Assembly (NCBI GenBank): GCA_020024715.1
Contig: JAHHTJ010000030.1
Coordinates: 1 to 6,014 of the forward strand
Origin: Mycoplasmataceae bacterium
GTDB taxonomy: Bacteria; Bacillota_I; Bacilli_A; Mycoplasmatales; Mycoplasmoidaceae
DNA: 6,014 nucleotides
Reading direction: 5' to 3'
Shown: piece after piece, positions 5,833 through 6,014 of the stretch
How the letters are laid out: each line of letters begins with the position of its first letter
Numbering within the stretch: position 1 is the stretch's first letter
Program-made: the position numbers and the translations under genes
Notes under the pieces: generated by a model
Database searches by the model: none
What the model was told of the DNA's origin: nothing
Seen by the model: only the letters and a program-made list of their open reading frames with translations

Positions 5833-6014
5833 TTAATTTAAATGAAATTCATCAATCATAAAATCATTGAAGAATATTTTAATATAATTATTTTCACGAA
5901 TAAAAGATAATTTTGTCTTATTAAATCAATTTGGTAATTTTACATTTTGTAATCATTCATTAATAAAATCACTATCTTGCATATAATCAATTTTAGTTTT
6001 ATCATGCATATAAT
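5833..6014 (-). CDS. Unidentified convergent gene, C-terminal part (partial)
   Basis: On the minus strand one frame is open from the right edge to a TAA at 5835-5833, giving 59 residues when two TGA codons (5955-5953 and 5928-5926) are read as Trp. The segment includes NEWLQNVKLPNWFN and SFIRENNYIKIFFNDFMIDEFHLN. Aromatic residues, Asn, Asp and Lys are mixed as in a soluble mollicute protein rather than as an all-hydrophobic chance translation, and there is no obvious membrane helix. The family is not recognised. The gene ends 37 nt from the T tail of the rpmF terminator, which may also serve it. The start lies outside the window. Confidence 0.6.
5979..6014. repeat. Short direct repeat GCATATAAT, 27-nt period
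   Basis: GCATATAAT occurs at 5979-5987 and again at 6006-6014, exactly 27 nt (nine codons) apart, inside the partial minus-strand gene. On the protein level the copies read YMHD and YMQD. Only two copies are visible and the second touches the window edge, so this may be the end of a nine-residue repeat array or simple coincidence. Confidence 0.4.

Noticed and set aside
1..6014. CRISPR array, IS element, tRNA or rRNA gene, toxin-antitoxin or phage system
   Set aside because: No regularly spaced repeats, transposase motifs, cloverleaf structures or terminal inverted repeats were seen; the window is filled by housekeeping genes.

Overview
The window reads as a piece of a mollicute (wall-less, Mycoplasma-like) genome. 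Two things point there. The DNA is extremely A+T-rich (roughly three quarters or more by eye). UGA is also read as tryptophan: every conserved gene that contains Trp is interrupted by in-frame TGA at positions where the family has Trp (S2 RWNPKM, UppS GNGRW and ENW, CdsA KKTWEG). I count 16 TGA and only one TGG as Trp codons in the recognised genes. The layout and the extended S2 would fit the pneumoniae-type lineage (Mycoplasma/Ureaplasma/Malacoplasma), but that finer placement is only a guess.

Layout, left to right. Positions 1-146 hold a possible 3' end of an upstream membrane-protein gene, readable only if UGA is Trp. An A/T-rich gap (147-271) with a possible promoter follows. Next comes a compact plus-strand block: rpsB (ribosomal protein S2, 272-1300), tsf (EF-Ts, 1348-2241), pyrH (UMP kinase, 2243-2971), frr (ribosome recycling factor, 2974-3528), uppS (cis-prenyltransferase, 3533-4240) and cdsA (CDP-diglyceride synthase, 4227-5375). 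Gaps are 47, 1, 2 and 4 nt, and uppS and cdsA overlap by 14 nt, so co-transcription with translational coupling is likely. A 179-nt A/T-rich leader with a near-perfect 26-bp palindrome precedes rpmF (ribosomal protein L32, 5555-5731). A clear intrinsic terminator (5762-5795) closes the plus-strand genes. The last ~180 bases are the 3' end of a convergent minus-strand gene of unknown function, also using UGA as Trp.

The genes form a housekeeping module. S2, L32, EF-Ts and RRF serve ribosome assembly, elongation and recycling. PyrH supplies UDP, and through it UTP and CTP. CdsA uses CTP to make the activated lipid for phospholipid synthesis. UppS makes a polyprenyl diphosphate carrier, which is the odd member in an organism that presumably has no peptidoglycan. 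The order rpsB-tsf-pyrH-frr-uppS-cdsA is the classical Firmicutes order.

I see no CRISPR array, insertion sequence, tRNA, rRNA or defence system, and no convincing undescribed system. The points worth a second look are lineage-specific: the terminal extensions of S2, active-site-region substitutions in UppS, the enlarged CdsA, the rpmF leader palindrome and the two unidentified edge genes.
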